NCBI GenBank assembly: GCA_021396245.1
Contig: WNYE01000018.1
Location: forward strand, 404,712-468,711
Direction: 5' to 3'
Length of the DNA: 64,000 nucleotides
DNA from: Sporothrix humicola
Lineage: Eukaryota; Ascomycota; Sordariomycetes; Ophiostomatales; Ophiostomataceae
Below, piece by piece: positions 53,801 through 64,000 of the stretch (position 1 is its first letter; the number at the start of each line of letters is the position of its first letter). Both the position numbers and the translations under genes were made by a program. The notes below the pieces were generated by a model. That model saw nothing but the letters and a program-made list of their open reading frames with translations, ran no database searches and was not told the origin of the DNA.

Positions 53801-54240
53801 GAGGCCGAGCGTGCGGCGTAGTAGCTACGAATGACGACCAACTTCTTGCTGTCGATGCCGGGAAGCGAGGCGGCCAGCACGTGGACCTCGTTGCCGCGCA
53901 GGTAGGCACGCTCAAACTCGTTAAGAATGAGCTTCAGCACCTCCTCGTAGGAGCCCTGGGCGTCATCCTCGCCCTCCTCGACCTCGTTGGCGACGAAGCC
54001 CATGAAGCGGGCGACGAGCTCGGCAACAGACGAGGGCTCGTCATCCTGGGCAAGCTCGTCGGTGGGTGCTGGTAAGCTGGCAGCGAAACGCTCCTTGAGC
54101 TCGGAGGCATGGTAGTGCAGGTTGGTGGGCACGAGGAAGGACGTCTCGAGCGAGCCATGAGCGATGGTCAAGGGCCGCAGCGAGTTGGAAGTGCGCGGGG
54201 TCGACACGCCCGTCTGCGGGCCTGTGCCAGTGCCGTACAT
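47881..54240 (-). CDS. FAS1: Fatty acid synthase beta subunit
   Basis: A single exon of 2119 residues starting MYGTGTGPQTGVSTPR, a typical fungal beta start. The domain order is as follows. The acetyltransferase has its nucleophile in GHSQG (Ser286). The FMN enoyl reductase begins near MVAGMTPSTVPW (Met605). A central structural region and the hot-dog dehydratase follow, with GDYNPIHVS (His1592). The malonyl/palmitoyl transferase has GHSLGEYSALAAL (Ser1838). The beta chain forms the two caps of the alpha6-beta6 barrel in the cytosol and handles loading, dehydration, enoyl reduction and product release as CoA ester. The C-terminus carries an unusual Asn-Gly-Thr repeat tail (about 2085-2110). 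It lies head to head with the alpha gene, with 3.4 kb between the starts. In most of this gene the opposite strand also shows long open frames, which are codon-bias shadows. Confidence 0.97.
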   Translation of the reverse strand: MYGTGTGPQTGVSTPRTSNSLRPLTIAHGSLETSFLVPTNLHYHASELKERFAASLPAPTDELAQDDEPSSVAELVARFMGFVANEVEEGEDDAQGSYEEVLKLILNEFERAYLRGNEVHVLAASLPGIDSKKLVVIRSYYAARSASNRTIRPHMPALFRAAEDSSANLYNIFGGQGNIEEYFEELRELFETYPTFVGDLIVNAAELLQTLSKHSGAEKLFAKGLDVMTWLRRPETTPDTDYLVSAPVSFPLIGLVQLAHYAVTCKVLGIHPGLLRERIRGATGHSQGIVLAAVTAAADSWESFVELAKSALTILFWIGARSQQTFPRTSLTPSMLQDSIDNGEGTPTPMLSIRDLSQEQVQKHIDATNQYLPADRHIAISLINSPRNMVVTGPPISLYGLNLQLRKVKAPTGLDQTRIPHTERKVRFVNRFLPITAPFHSPYLEKATALIDDDLSKIEIDADDLGMAVFDTNTGKDLRESVQGNIVPTLIRLITRDPVNWEKATVFPEATHVLDFGPGGISGLGILTSRNKEGTGVRVILAGAVNGTVTEVGYKPELFDRDEENAVKYAIDWVREYGPRLIKTKSGQTYVDTKMSRLLGLPPIMVAGMTPSTVPWDFVAATMNAGYHIELGGGGYYNAKTMTSALLNIEGAITAGRGISINLIYVNPRAMGWQIPLIGRLRAEGVPIEGLTIGAGVPSIEVAQEYIETLGLKHIAFKPGSVEAIQAVINIAKANPKFPVILQWTGGRGGGHHSFEDFHQPILQMYSRIRRSENIILVAGSGFGGADDTYPYITGEWSKKYGYPPMPYDGCLFGSRMMVAKEAHTSKNAKQAIVDAPGVEDSEWEKTYKGPAGGVITVRSEMGEPIHKLATRGVLFWAEMDKKIFSLPKEKRVAELKKNREHIIKKLNDDFQKVWFGRNKAGETVDLEDMTYGEVVRRLVELLYVKHEKRWIDPSFEKLTGDFIHRVEERFTTGADQPSHLQNYSDLDEPYSGVENILQHYPEAESQIINAQDVQHFLMLCQRRGQKPVTFVPALDENFEFFFKKDSLWQSEDLEAVIGQDVGRTCILQGPASVRYSKVVDEPIQSILDGIHQSHIAGLTKDVYNGDASKIPTIEYFGGKLVDTDVPLDLESVSESYDEHKNIYRIAYSPTIPLPNVDDWLTLLAGKDHSWRHALLLSDVLVQGKKYQTNPMKRVFAPVRGLFVEIRNPNDAEKTEIIVKEQPRQNQYKDVLHVKLTGKNEIQVNVIKHSTALGKPVDMTLKFIYHPEAGYAPIHEVMDDRNDRIKQFYWRVWFGNEPINLNAEVTGKFDGGKATITGEDINDFVHAVGNTGEAFVDRPGKIVYAPMDFAIVVGWKAITKPIFPRTIDGDLLKLVHLSNEFRMLPGAEPLKKGDVVSTTAQINAVINQESGKMVEVCGTIVRDGEAVMEVTSQFLYRGEYKDYENTFQRKTETPMQVHLATTKDVAVLRSKQWFILDDQQDISLLGQTLTFRLQSLVRFKNQTVFSHVETRGQVLLELPTKEVVQVASVEYEAGVSNGNPVIDYLERHGSSIEQPINFENPIPLSGKTPLLLRAPASNETYARVSGDYNPIHVSRVFANYANLPGTITHGMYSSAAVRSLVETWAAENNIGRVRSFHASLVGMVLPNDDIHVKLQHVGMISGRKIIKVEASNKETEEKVLLGEAEIEQPVTAYVFTGQGSQEQGMGMDLYGSSEVAKNVWDRADKYLMETYGFAITNIVKNNPKELTIHFGGPRGKLIRQNYMAMTFETVMADGSIKSERIFKDINETTSSYTYRSPTGLLSATQFTQPALTLMEKASFEDMKAKGLVPRDSTFAGHSLGEYSALAALADVMPIESLVSVVFYRGLTMQVAVERDASGRSNYSMCAVNPSRISKTFNEEALRFVVSSIAEETGWLLEIVNFNIANMQYVCAGDLRALDTLAGVTNFLKVQKIDIDQMREQLKIEEVREHLNEIIRGCAQETEKKPTPLELQRGFATIPLRGIDVPFHSTFLRSGVKPFRSFLLKKINKTTIDPAKLIGKYIPNVTAKPFALTKEYFEDVYKLTNSPRIGHVLANWDKYQEDGVNGVNGTNGTNGTESTTSETNGTNGAQVETDSEGVEA

Positions 54241-57200
54241 GGTGAAGAAAAAGGGGTATCAATGAGGAAGAAGTCGAGCTCTGCGAATGGCGGGGTGTGT
54301 CAGTGGAAGCTCGAGACTCACGATCCAGACTAAGTAAATAAAGCAGAACACAAACAAATGAACAAACTCACATCAACAGATTATGACAGCTCCAGCTCAG
54401 CAAAGAGGGAGCTCGGAAAGGGAGAAAAGAAACTCGTGCGTCGAAAGAAAGATGGAGAGAAGTGAAAGAGAGAGACAGTAGAGCTCGAAAAGGAGGCGAT
54501 TGAGGGAGGAGTTTAAGCTATTGTCTTTCGATTTCGAGAAGAGAGGCAAAAGCGGCGGTGGGAAAGCTATCGCGCTCGCAATTGGCAAGATGTGAGGACA
54601 GAAAATGCAATGGAGGGGAGAACAGAAACGAAAGAAGAAGCGGATGAGTGTTGGAGACGTGCAAGCGGCTAGATAGGACGGGCGGTGGATGCGGTGTTGG
54701 CTGTGAGCAGGCAACGGGGTATCTACTTGGTGTTCTCGCGGTCTCGGGTGGATGGCAGAAAAAAAGACACAAAAAGATCTGGAGCTTGCCTTTTCCCAAC
54801 AGCATCAAATCAACCGACCGCCTCGAGAAGGGGGGCCACTACACTAGCTGGACGGAAAGGAAAGAACGGCCAATGGAACCATTGCCCAATACGACTGCAA
54901 AAGGGCAAGTGCAAAAACAATGCGCTGTTGTCATGGCCAGCCAGGGGCAGGAACAACAGAGACGGAACATCATAGAATAAAAAAAATTGGACCAACCAGG
55001 GAAGGTACGAATCGCCCAGCAATCTCGTTTGTTGGGGGAGCAAGAAAAAAAGTTTTTACATGGCGCATCTCCATAGCACACAATGCAGGTCGGCACGGCA
55101 GCAACGGCGGTAAGTTTTAGTGCATGGTCCGTTTAAGGGGTCGCAGGTGCGATAGTTGTTCCAGTACCATCCGGTCCTTCCCCAGCGTGGGAGCATGGCG
55201 AGGTAAGCACAGCACACCCCTTGCGTTCAGGGTGCATGCAAAAAGGGAAAGAAGAAAGAAAATACAGAAAAAGAAGAAAGTAACCACCCCTTTGTTCCTT
55301 CCATTGCGACCGAGCACTGACCCCAGCAGAATGGAGAGAAATGCGAGGTGATCTGCCTGGTAGATTGACGGTGTGCGGCCAGCGACCTCCGCTCCTGCCC
55401 CAAGGCCCCAAGGTAACACGTAACTTGCGTTAGGGGGCGGCATCAAAAATTTGGGGGAGACAGGGCCCACTTTGTGGTGCACTCAACGACTTGCAGAAGT
55501 ACTGGTACTTCGTTGGCCCGAACCTCGTACGAGGCGTTAACCGGCCAAGGGAGACTGCATCTCGTCAACAAGACAGATATCGACTGGAGAGATTGGCAGA
55601 TGAGATTGACAATGACGAGGACGCTGAAGATGCAGAAGATGTGCATGAGCATCCTGTGTGTGTTGCCTCTCGGGAAAATGCTCGGTGGTGTGCGAGGCAA
55701 CTCCAATGCCAACAACGCAAGGCGTCGCCATTATTGCTCAATATTGCCTGTCTCAACTCGTCCGTTATGTCTTGGATATGGTTGGTTGGAGCCTCAACTG
55801 GGCAACTCGAGTACTTTTGGCAAGTTTCGACGACTTCGCCCGCCATCTACATGCCCTCTGGTGTCTCAAGCCTTGTCTGTTGGGGTGGGAATGGACACGA
55901 CATATTCTGATATCGCCCTGGCTTTCTTCCCTTGACGCCACCATTCTCGAAGCGCAGCCTTGCTACCACGGCGTGTCTGTCAGCACGGCCTTGTCGCCAT
56001 GCCTGCAGGTCATCTTATCTCGCGTCTGCCAATTCGCCCAGTCAAGCACCGGCCAGGTTATGCATGTCTGGGAGCCTCAACGGGATTGGAATTATGGATA
56101 GAATATGGAAAGGCGTCCGCCGGTCATCAACGGGAAGGCATCCATGGCCGCTCCGCATTATTTCGTCAGTCAGCAGACGGACATGATCACTGATCGGACG
56201 TCAGTGCTCTCCGTTGATTTTGTCATCTGTTATACCGGTGCTGCCGCTGAAAGAGACACCGCAGCCTTGCGCGATCGATGAGATGTGTTGACGTGTTGAG
56301 CTGTCAACCGTTATTCGCTCTGGATGCAGTGTCACGATCAGTTCAGTAGCATTGGTGTCTATCTCGAATAGCCGAAAGTACCAGTACATGCTTTCTCTGC
56401 GCCCTGGACCTCATTGGAACCTGAACTACTAGCGCCAGTCGCTAACGCGCCCATAGGGCAGGCCTCGACTGCGCCAACCACGCAGCGCATATTAATTTTA
56501 CGACAGGGCTAGAAGGTGTCAAAATACAGAAGGAACAAGAAGCAAGAAGCAAAGGGTCCTCGGGGAAGCAGCGAACAGTAAACAAACATCATGGAGGGGC
56601 ACGAACTGCGCGCTTGCCTCGCAAGACAGTTTTTGAGATGGGCAGGCGCGATCGTCCATGATCCAGCACGTCGTACCTGTACATGTATGGCTCAAAAGGC
56701 GGCGAGGGAAGGAACAAAAAAAAGTTTCCCCTGCTCCTTATCTTATCGGGGCCTCCAACGACCAGGGGTTTGTTCGGCTTGCAGCTCAACGTTGACAGTG
56801 GGGTCAACATGAATTGCCGGCTAGTCCGTTTATGGCTAAGCTTGTCCATTTTGGTTGGGAAGTATGATGCAGCTTCAACAGAAGAAAGCAAACTCAATTG
56901 CGACCTTGGGTACGGACGGGTTATTTTGGTATCATTTTTTCTCGTCTCCCTTGCCAGGCCCAGTTTTCTTTGGGCTCTTGGTCGTTCTTGACTTTTCTGG
57001 TACTGAGTTCGCTGGATCCTGGTTGCTCTTGCCAAAACGAGCCCGCTGTAATTTACGTCCCTCGCGCCTTCCACATCACCACCACATCCAGACCGTGCCT
57101 TGTTCGCTCCTTCTGTTTTATTGTGTCTGGCCCCCCTAAAATTGCCTGTTGCCACGGAGCCACCCCTGGATCTCTCCTGCCGTACCTTTTTCCCAAGCTG

Positions 57201-57650
57201 TCCGCCGGGTCTAGTTTGACATCCCCAACACGCTTGACTTTTTTTCCTCCATCTACCCGACTATCAACAGCTTTCCACAGCTGCCTGCAATTGGCCTGTT
57301 TTCTCATCCTCTCCGTCTTTCTTTGCATCTCTCGCCGCTTCCACTTCCCTCCCCTCCATCCCATCCTGTCGAACTCCGCGTCTTTCGCGTGTTGCTTCTC
57401 TCTTCTCTTCTTTCATCCCATTCTGCCATTCTCCCTTTTAATCATATCCTTTCTCGGTCAGCTCTTTGGCCATACATCGCACGCCCCATAATCGGTGCGA
57501 TTTCTTTTTTGTCACCATTTTCTAGAGATACCCAAAAGCTTCACTTCGGGAGCTTTTCTCCTGCTTTCGACGCATAGCCTCGTCGAAACTCCTCCGACTT
57601 CCTCCTTTCTCACGACTTCTCGGTCCAGACACCCCTCTACAACCGCAAAC
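54241..57650. other. Divergent intergenic region of the two FAS subunit genes
   Basis: A 3.4 kb region separates two start codons facing away from each other. The 400 bases next to the beta gene are purine-rich on the plus strand (pyrimidine-rich in the sense of the gene). The 500 bases next to the alpha gene are pyrimidine-rich on the plus strand, so both look like ordinary leaders. The middle (about 55440-56250) differs in composition and has overlapping open frames in several phases with no recognisable family. A shared or paired promoter is an inference from the arrangement. Confidence 0.6.
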
Positions 57651-60600
57651 ATGCGTCCCGAGATCGAGCAGGAGCTCGCCCACACGCTCCTGGTCGAGCT
57701 TCTGGCCTACCAGTTTGCTTCGCCTGTGCGATGGATTGAAACACAAGATGTCTTCCTCGCTGAGAAGACCGCCGAGCGCATTGTCGAAATCGGCCCTGCA
57801 GACACTCTCGGCGTGATGGCCAAGCGGACGCTGGCATCAAAATACGAGGCCTACGATGCGGCCAAGTCCGTCCAGAGACAAATTCTCTGCTACAACAAGG
57901 ACGCAAAGGAGATTTACTACGATGTTGACCCTGTTGAGGACGAGCCCGAGCCGACGCCAGAGCCCAGCTCGTCTGGCGCCGCTGCTGCGCCTGCTGCTGC
58001 CGGAGCTGCTGCCCCCGCTCCTGTGGCTGCTGCACCGGCACCGAGCGCTGGCCCGGCTGCACAGGTTCCTGATGCGCCAGTCCAGGCACTCGAGATCGTC
58101 CGCGCCCTTATTGCACAGAAGCTGAAGAAGCCGTACCTCGAGGTGCCGCTCAGCAAGGCCATCAAGGACCTCGTTGGTGGTAAGTACACTTTCCCAGCCC
58201 ATTGTCCTGAACACCGCATGTACTAACGTATGCAGGCAAATCTACACTCCAGAACGAAATCCTCGGTGACCTGGGCAAGGAGTTCGGCTCCACACCCGAG
58301 AAGCCCGAGGACACTCCCCTCGACGAGCTCGGTGCCTCGATGCAGGCCACTTTCGACGGCAACCTGGGCAAGCAGTCCCAGGCGCTCATTGCCCGTTTAA
58401 TCTCCTCCAAGATGCCTGGTGGCTTCAACATCACAGCCGCCCGCAAATACCTCGAGACACGGTGGGGTCTGGCTTCTGGCCGCCAGGACGGTGCGCTGCT
58501 GCTGGCCATCACCATGGAGCCTCCTGCACGTCTTGGCGCAGAGTCCGATGCCAAGGCCTTCCTTGACGACGTCACCCAGAAGTACGCCGCCAACTCCGGC
58601 ATCAGCCTGTCAACTGCCGCAGCTAGTGGCGGTGACGCCGGCGGCGGTGGCGGTATGATGATGGACCCTGCCGCCATTGACGCTCTGACCAAGGACCAGC
58701 GCGCTCTCTTCAAGCAGCAGCTGGAGCTCCTTGCCCGCTACCTGAAGATGGATCTGCGTGCCGGCGACAAGGCTTTCCAGACCTCGCAGGAGTCGTCCAA
58801 GGTCCTGCAGAAGCAGATCGACCTGTGGACCGCCGAGCACGGCGACTTTTACGCTGCTGGCATTGAGCCCGTCTTCAGCTCGCTCAAGGCCAGAGTCTAC
58901 GACTCGTCTTGGAACTGGGCTCGCCAGGACGCCCTCAGCATGTACTACGACATCATTTTCGGTCGCCTGCAGGCCGTCGACCGTGAGATTGTCAGCCAGT
59001 GCATCCGCATCATGAACCGCTCCAACCCCACCCTGCTCGAGTTCATGCAGTACCACATCGACAACTGCCCCACGGAGCGCGGCGAGACCTACAAGCTGGC
59101 CAAGGAGCTCGGTGCCCAGCTCATCGAGAACTGCAAGGACGTCCTCAACGTTCCGCCTGTCTACAAGGACGTCGCCATGCCGACTGGTCCCCGCACCACT
59201 GTCGACGCCCGCGGCAACCTGAACTACGAAGAGGTTCCCCGCGCCAGCTGCCGCAAGCTGGAGCACTATGTCCAGCAGATGTCGGCTGGTGGCAAGATCA
59301 CTGAGTACGGTACCCGCGCCAAGGTCCAGACCGGCCTGTCTCGCCTCTACAAGCTCATGAAGCAGCAGCACAAGGTGTCCAAGACCTCGCAGCTCGAGTT
59401 CAAGCAGCTGTACGGTGAGCTCCTGCGCTCGCTTGAGATGAACGAGAGCCAGATCATCTCCGCCAACGGCGCCGCCAAGAAGTCTCTGAGCTCCAAGCCC
59501 AACGGCACTCCCAAGGCCAAGGTCGACACCATCCCCTTCCTGCACCTCCGCAGTCAGTCGATGAACGGCTGGGATTACAGCAAGAAGCTGACCGGCCTGT
59601 ACCTGGACTGCCTGCGCGATGCCGCCGCTTCTGGCGTCAGCTTCCACGGCAAGTATGCTCTGATGACTGGTGCTGGCGCCGGCTCCATTGGCGCCGACAT
59701 CCTCCAGGGCCTCATCAGCGGCGGTGCCCACGTCATCGTCACGACGAGCCGCTACTCTCGCGAGGTCACCGAGTACTACCAGGCCATGTACGCCCGCCAC
59801 GGCTCGCGCGACTCGCAGCTCGTTGTTGTCCCCTTCAACCAGGGCAGCACCCAGGATGTCGCCGCTCTCGTCGAGTACATCTACGACACCAAGAACGGTC
59901 TTGGCTGGGATCTGGACTACATTGTTCCCTTCGCTGCCATTTCCGAGAACGGTCGCCAGATTGACGGTGTCGACTCCAAGTCGGAGCTGGCTCACCGCAT
60001 CATGCTGACCAACCTCATCCGTCTCCTCGGTAACGTCAAGACCGAGAAGGCTGCCCGCGGCTTCACCACCCGTCCTGCCCAGGTCATCCTCCCCCTGTCT
60101 CCCAACCACGGTACCTTTGGCAACGACGGTCTGTACTCGGAGTCGAAGCTGGGTCTTGAGACCCTCTTCAACCGCTGGCACGCTGAGGACTGGTCGGACT
60201 ACCTGTCGGTGTGCGGTGCCGTCATCGGCTGGACCCGTGGTACTGGTCTGATGTCTGGCAACAACATTGTTGCTGAGGGTGTCGAGCGCTTCGGTGTCCG
60301 CACCTTCTCGCAGCAGGAGATGGCCTTCAACCTGCTGGGTCTCATGTCGCCGACGATTGTCGACCTCTGCCAGAACGAGCCTGTCATGGCCGATCTAAAC
60401 GGTGGTCTGCAGTTCATCCCCAACCTGAACGAGGTCCTCACCAAGCTCCGCAAGGAGATTACCGAGACCAGCGAGGTCCGCAAGGAGGTTACCAAGGAGA
60501 CTTCGATCGAGAACAAGATTGTCAACGGCGAGAAGTCCGAGACCCTCTACAAGAAGAAGATCATCGAGCCGCGTGCCAACATCAAGTTCGAGTTCCCCGA

Positions 60601-63298
60601 CTTCCCCGACTGGAAGAAGGACATCGAGCCCCTCAACGCCAACCTGAAGGGCATGGTTGATCTCGATAAGGTCGTTGTCGTCACCGGTTTCGCCGAGGTC
60701 GGCCCCTGGGGTAACTCGCGCACTCGCTGGGAGATGGAGGCATTCGGCGAGTTCTCGCTCGAGGGTTGCGTTGAGATGGCCTGGATCATGGGTCTGATCA
60801 AGAATTTCAACGGCCCCATCAAGGGCAAGCCCTACTCGGGCTGGGTTGACGCCAAGTCTGGCGACCCCGTCGACGACAAGGACATCAAGACCAAGTACGA
60901 GAAGTTCATCCTGGAGCACTCTGGTATCCGTCTGATCGAGCCCGAGCTTTTCGATGGCTACGACCCGAACAAGAAGCAGCTTCTGCACGAGGTCGTCATC
61001 GAGGAGGACCTTGAGCCCTTCGAGGCCTCCAAGGAGACCGCCGAGGAGTTCAAGCGTGAGCACGGCGACAAGGTCGAGATCTTTGAGGTGCCCGACAGCG
61101 ACCAGTACACCGTCCGTCTCAAGAAGGGCGCCGGCCTGTGGATCCCCAAGGCCCTGCGCTTCGACCGCCTTGTCGCCGGCCAGATCCCCACTGGCTGGGA
61201 CGCCAAGCGCTACGGCGTGCCGGAGGACATCATCGACCAGGTCGACCCCGTTGCCCTGTTCGTCCTTGTCTCGGTTGCTGAGGCCCTCCTGTCCTCGGGT
61301 ATCACTGACCCGTACGAGTTCTACAAGTACGTGCACGTGTCCGAGGTTGGTAACTGCGTGGGTTCCGGTATGGGTGGTGCGGGTGCTCTGCGCGGCATGC
61401 ACCGTGACCGGTACCTGGACAAGCCTCTGCAGAACGATATTCTGCAGGAGTCTTTCATCAACACTATGAGTGCTTGGGTCAACATGCTTCTGCTGTCGTC
61501 GTCTGGCCCGATCAAGACGCCGGTTGGTGCCTGCGCCACGGCTGTCGAGTCTGTAGACATTGGTTACGAGACCATTATGGAGGGCAAGGCCCGTGTCTGC
61601 ATTGTCGGTGGTTTCGACGACTTTGGTGAGGAGGGCTCGTACGAGTTCGCCAACATGAAGGCCACCAGCAACGCCGTTGACGAGTTTGCCCACGGCCGCA
61701 CGCCTAAGGAGATGTCGCGCCCCACCACGACCACCCGTAACGGCTTCATGGAGTCGCAGGGCAGTGGTGTCCAGGTCATCATGACGGCGCAGCTGGCCCT
61801 CGACATGGGCGTCCCCATCTACGGTGTCCTGGCCCTGACCACGACCGCCTCTGACAAGATTGGCCGCTCCGTCCCTGCTCCTGGCATGGGTGTCTTGACC
61901 ACGGCCCGCGAGAACGCCGGCAAGTTCCCGTCGCCGCTGCTCGACATCAAGTATCGCCGCCGCCAGATCGAGCTCCGCAAGAAGCAGATTGCGCAGTGGA
62001 AGGAGTCGGAGCTGGAGTTCCTGGCTGATGAGGTTGCTGCCATGAAGGCCCAGAGCGACGCCGCCTTTGACGAGAAGGCATACGCTGCCGACCGTGCCCA
62101 CCACATTGAGAAGGAGGCTGTGCGCCAGGAGAAGGATGTCCTGCGCAGCCTGGGCAACAACTTCTGGAAGGGCGACACCAGCATTGCGCCGCTCCGCGGT
62201 GCCCTTGCCACGTGGGGTCTTACGATTGACGACCTCGGCGTCGCCTCGTTCCACGGCACGTCCACCAAGGCCAACGACAAGAACGAGTCCTCTGTTATTT
62301 GCCAGCAGCTGGCTCACCTGGGCCGCACCAAGGGCAACGCTGTGCTGGGTATCTTCCAGAAGTACCTCACTGGTCACCCCAAGGGTGCTGCTGGTGCGTG
62401 GATGATGAACGGCTGTCTGCAGGTGCTCAACACGGGCCTTGTGCCCGGCAACCGCAACGCCGACAACGTCGACGAGGTGATGGAGAAGTTCGACTACATT
62501 GTGTACCCGAGTCGCAGCCTGCAGACGGACGGCATCAAGGCCTTCTCGGTCACGTCGTTCGGTTTCGGCCAGAAGGGCGCCCAGGCCATTGGTATCCACC
62601 CGCGCTACCTGTACGCCACTCTGGACGAGGCGACGTTCGATGCCTACCGCGTCAAGGTCGAGGCCCGCCAGAAGAAGGCGTACCGCTTCTTCCACAACGG
62701 CATGATCAACAACTCGGTGTTTGTTGCCAAGACGCACGCGCCGTACACGGATGAGCAGCTGCCGTCGGTGCTGCTGAACCCCGATGCCCGCGTCAACAAG
62801 GACAAGAAAACGGCCGAGCTCAACTTCCCGTCCAACTTCATGCAGCTGTCGACCAAGGCGATCCCTGATGCCAAGGCCAAGACGACGCTCGAGAAGCTGC
62901 AGGTGCTTGCCCAGCAGATTGAGACGCCGAGCAACAAGGTCGGCATCGACTTGGAGGACATCTCGTCCATCAACATTGAGAACGAGACGTTCCTCGAGCG
63001 CAACTTTACGGAGCGCGAGATTGCCTACTGCACGTCGACCCCCAACGTCCAGGCCGCCTTTGCCGGCCGGTGGTCGGCCAAGGAGGCCATCTTCAAGTCC
63101 CTCGGCGTCGCCAGCCGGGGCGGTGGCGCGCCTCTCAAGGAGATTGAGGTGCTCCGCGACGACACGGGTGCCCCGACTGTGCACCTCCACGGCGAGGCGG
63201 CGTCGGCAGCCAAGGCGGCCAACCTCAAGGAGGTGACCGTCTCGATCTCGCACGCAGACAACCAGGCCGTGGCCATTGCTGTGTCGACGTTTGCTTAA
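57651..63298 (+). CDS. FAS2: Fatty acid synthase alpha subunit
   Basis: Two exons, 57651-58179 and 58236-63298, with a 56-bp intron (GTAAGT donor, TACTAAC branch, CAG acceptor), give 1863 residues. The N-terminus completes the malonyl/palmitoyl transferase. An Ala/Pro linker (about 105-148) leads to the acyl carrier domain with LVGGKS, in which Ser179 is the phosphopantetheine site; the intron splits the Gly codon two residues before it. The ketoreductase follows (GKYALMTGAGAGSIGAD, about 648). The ketosynthase has active-site Cys1276 (TPVGACATAVES) and the histidines of FHGTSTKAND and LTGHPKGAAGAW. The C-terminal phosphopantetheinyl transferase has GIDLEDIS and WSAKEAIFKS. It makes the central wheel of the synthase and condenses, reduces and carries acyl chains. 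The start at 57651 matches the usual MRPEIEQELAHTLL. Confidence 0.97.
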
Positions 63299-63923
63299 AC
63301 GGGCAGCATAGCGACATAAGAGGAGGAAACGGGGGAGTAGACGATGTTCAAAGACTTTTTAGACCTGACTACATTGCGAGGTGTTTCTATTTTGCTGCGA
63401 TGATGCTTTATTCATGTTTGTTTTATTCTGCGATATTATATCTTTTACATGGCGGATCTTATTTTCCCAAGTGTGTTGTTTCTCACAATAAAGTTTTAAT
63501 TAGTTTGCTATATAAGTCTGCAAGTGTGAACATGAAGTAGACACGTAATATCGTGAGATAAATGCATGTTGTCTCTCTTTAACTTCTTTTCAAAGTTTTG
63601 AATTTGAATGTAATCTTTTTCTGTATCCTTTTTCATTGTATCTCCTAATATTTTTAATTAAAAGAAAAATTTACAAAAAAACAACACATAAAAAAATAAA
63701 TACATTTTCTAAGCCATTACATATAATATATGTGCAATAAAAATATTATTCTCTGTCATAAAATTTCTCATCACTGACACGTCCAAATCGTAAACTTTTC
63801 ATCTCTATCTAAAAATCGAGACGTATCTCAAGAACGTCATTTACGGCCATAAACATATTCAAAGACATAAATTATACACAACTCACCGAAAAAACCTTAA
63901 TATAAAACAAAGTAATAATCGTC
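63299..63923. other. AT-rich 3' flank of the FAS alpha gene
   Basis: The AT content rises sharply after about 63400. It contains the 3' UTR and no frame worth calling. Confidence 0.6.
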
Positions 63924-64000
63924 AAAGAAAGAAAAAAAAAGAAAGAAAAAAAAAGAAAGAAAAAAAAAGAAAGAAAAAAAAAGAAAGAAAAAAAAAGAAA
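63924..64000 (+). repeat. 14-bp purine tandem repeat running off the window
   Basis: The unit GAAAGAAAAAAAAA is repeated at a regular 14-base period from 63927 to the last base. The array continues beyond the window, so its length is unknown. Confidence 0.9.

Noticed and set aside
56558..56563. CCTCGG, the fatty-acid regulator (FarA/FarB type) hexamer, between the FAS genes
   Set aside because: Only one copy was noticed in 3.4 kb, which is expected by chance, and those factors mainly control fatty acid breakdown.
58610..63253. Minus-strand open frames of 523 and 952 codons
   Set aside because: They are antisense to the FAS alpha gene, whose every catalytic motif is on the plus strand.

Overview
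The window looks like a chromosomal segment of a filamentous ascomycete (Pezizomycotina, probably Sordariomycetes; the class is an inference). Coding regions are rich in G and C at third codon positions. Introns are few and short (50-76 bp in coding regions), with GTAAGT-like donors and CTAAC branch sites. Intergenic regions are long and AT-richer, with pyrimidine-rich leaders ahead of genes. The fatty acid synthase is encoded as separate alpha and beta genes lying head to head, an arrangement common in these fungi. I saw no rRNA, tRNA, CRISPR array or intact transposon.

Left part (1-18 kb) is accessory in character. It holds a type II membrane glycosyltransferase-like gene with a broken reading frame (3683-5372), a secreted intradiol ring-cleavage dioxygenase (5684-6870), and a dispersed array of secreted serine-rich proteins, all on the minus strand. 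The array has three full members (9801-10712, 12899-13696, 17069-18082) plus a previously easy-to-miss 56-codon truncated member at 712-882. A separate decayed secreted-protein gene lies at 8545-8864. Intergenic gaps here are 1-3 kb.

Middle part (19-47 kb) is mostly housekeeping. It holds an MFS anion/vitamin-type transporter (19268-20881, two introns), a thioredoxin with a possible mitochondrial leader and a second in-frame start (22956-23467), a 1901-residue ankyrin-type protein built from about eleven ~100-residue supra-repeats with a C-terminal coiled coil (26119-31824), and the alternative clamp loader subunit Ctf18 (32379-35702), preceded by three ACGCGT boxes. It continues with a four-helix MARVEL-type membrane protein (39174-39881), a bZIP transcription factor with a 5' UTR intron (42072-43709), and guanine deaminase (44788-46414).

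Right part (47.9-63.3 kb) is the complete cytosolic type I fatty acid synthase: beta subunit on the minus strand (47881-54240) and alpha subunit on the plus strand (57651-63298). They share a 3.4 kb divergent intergenic region that could coordinate the two subunits. The two proteins together carry every activity of the fungal synthase, including the ACP and the phosphopantetheinyl transferase that activates it. A 14-bp purine tandem repeat runs off the right edge.
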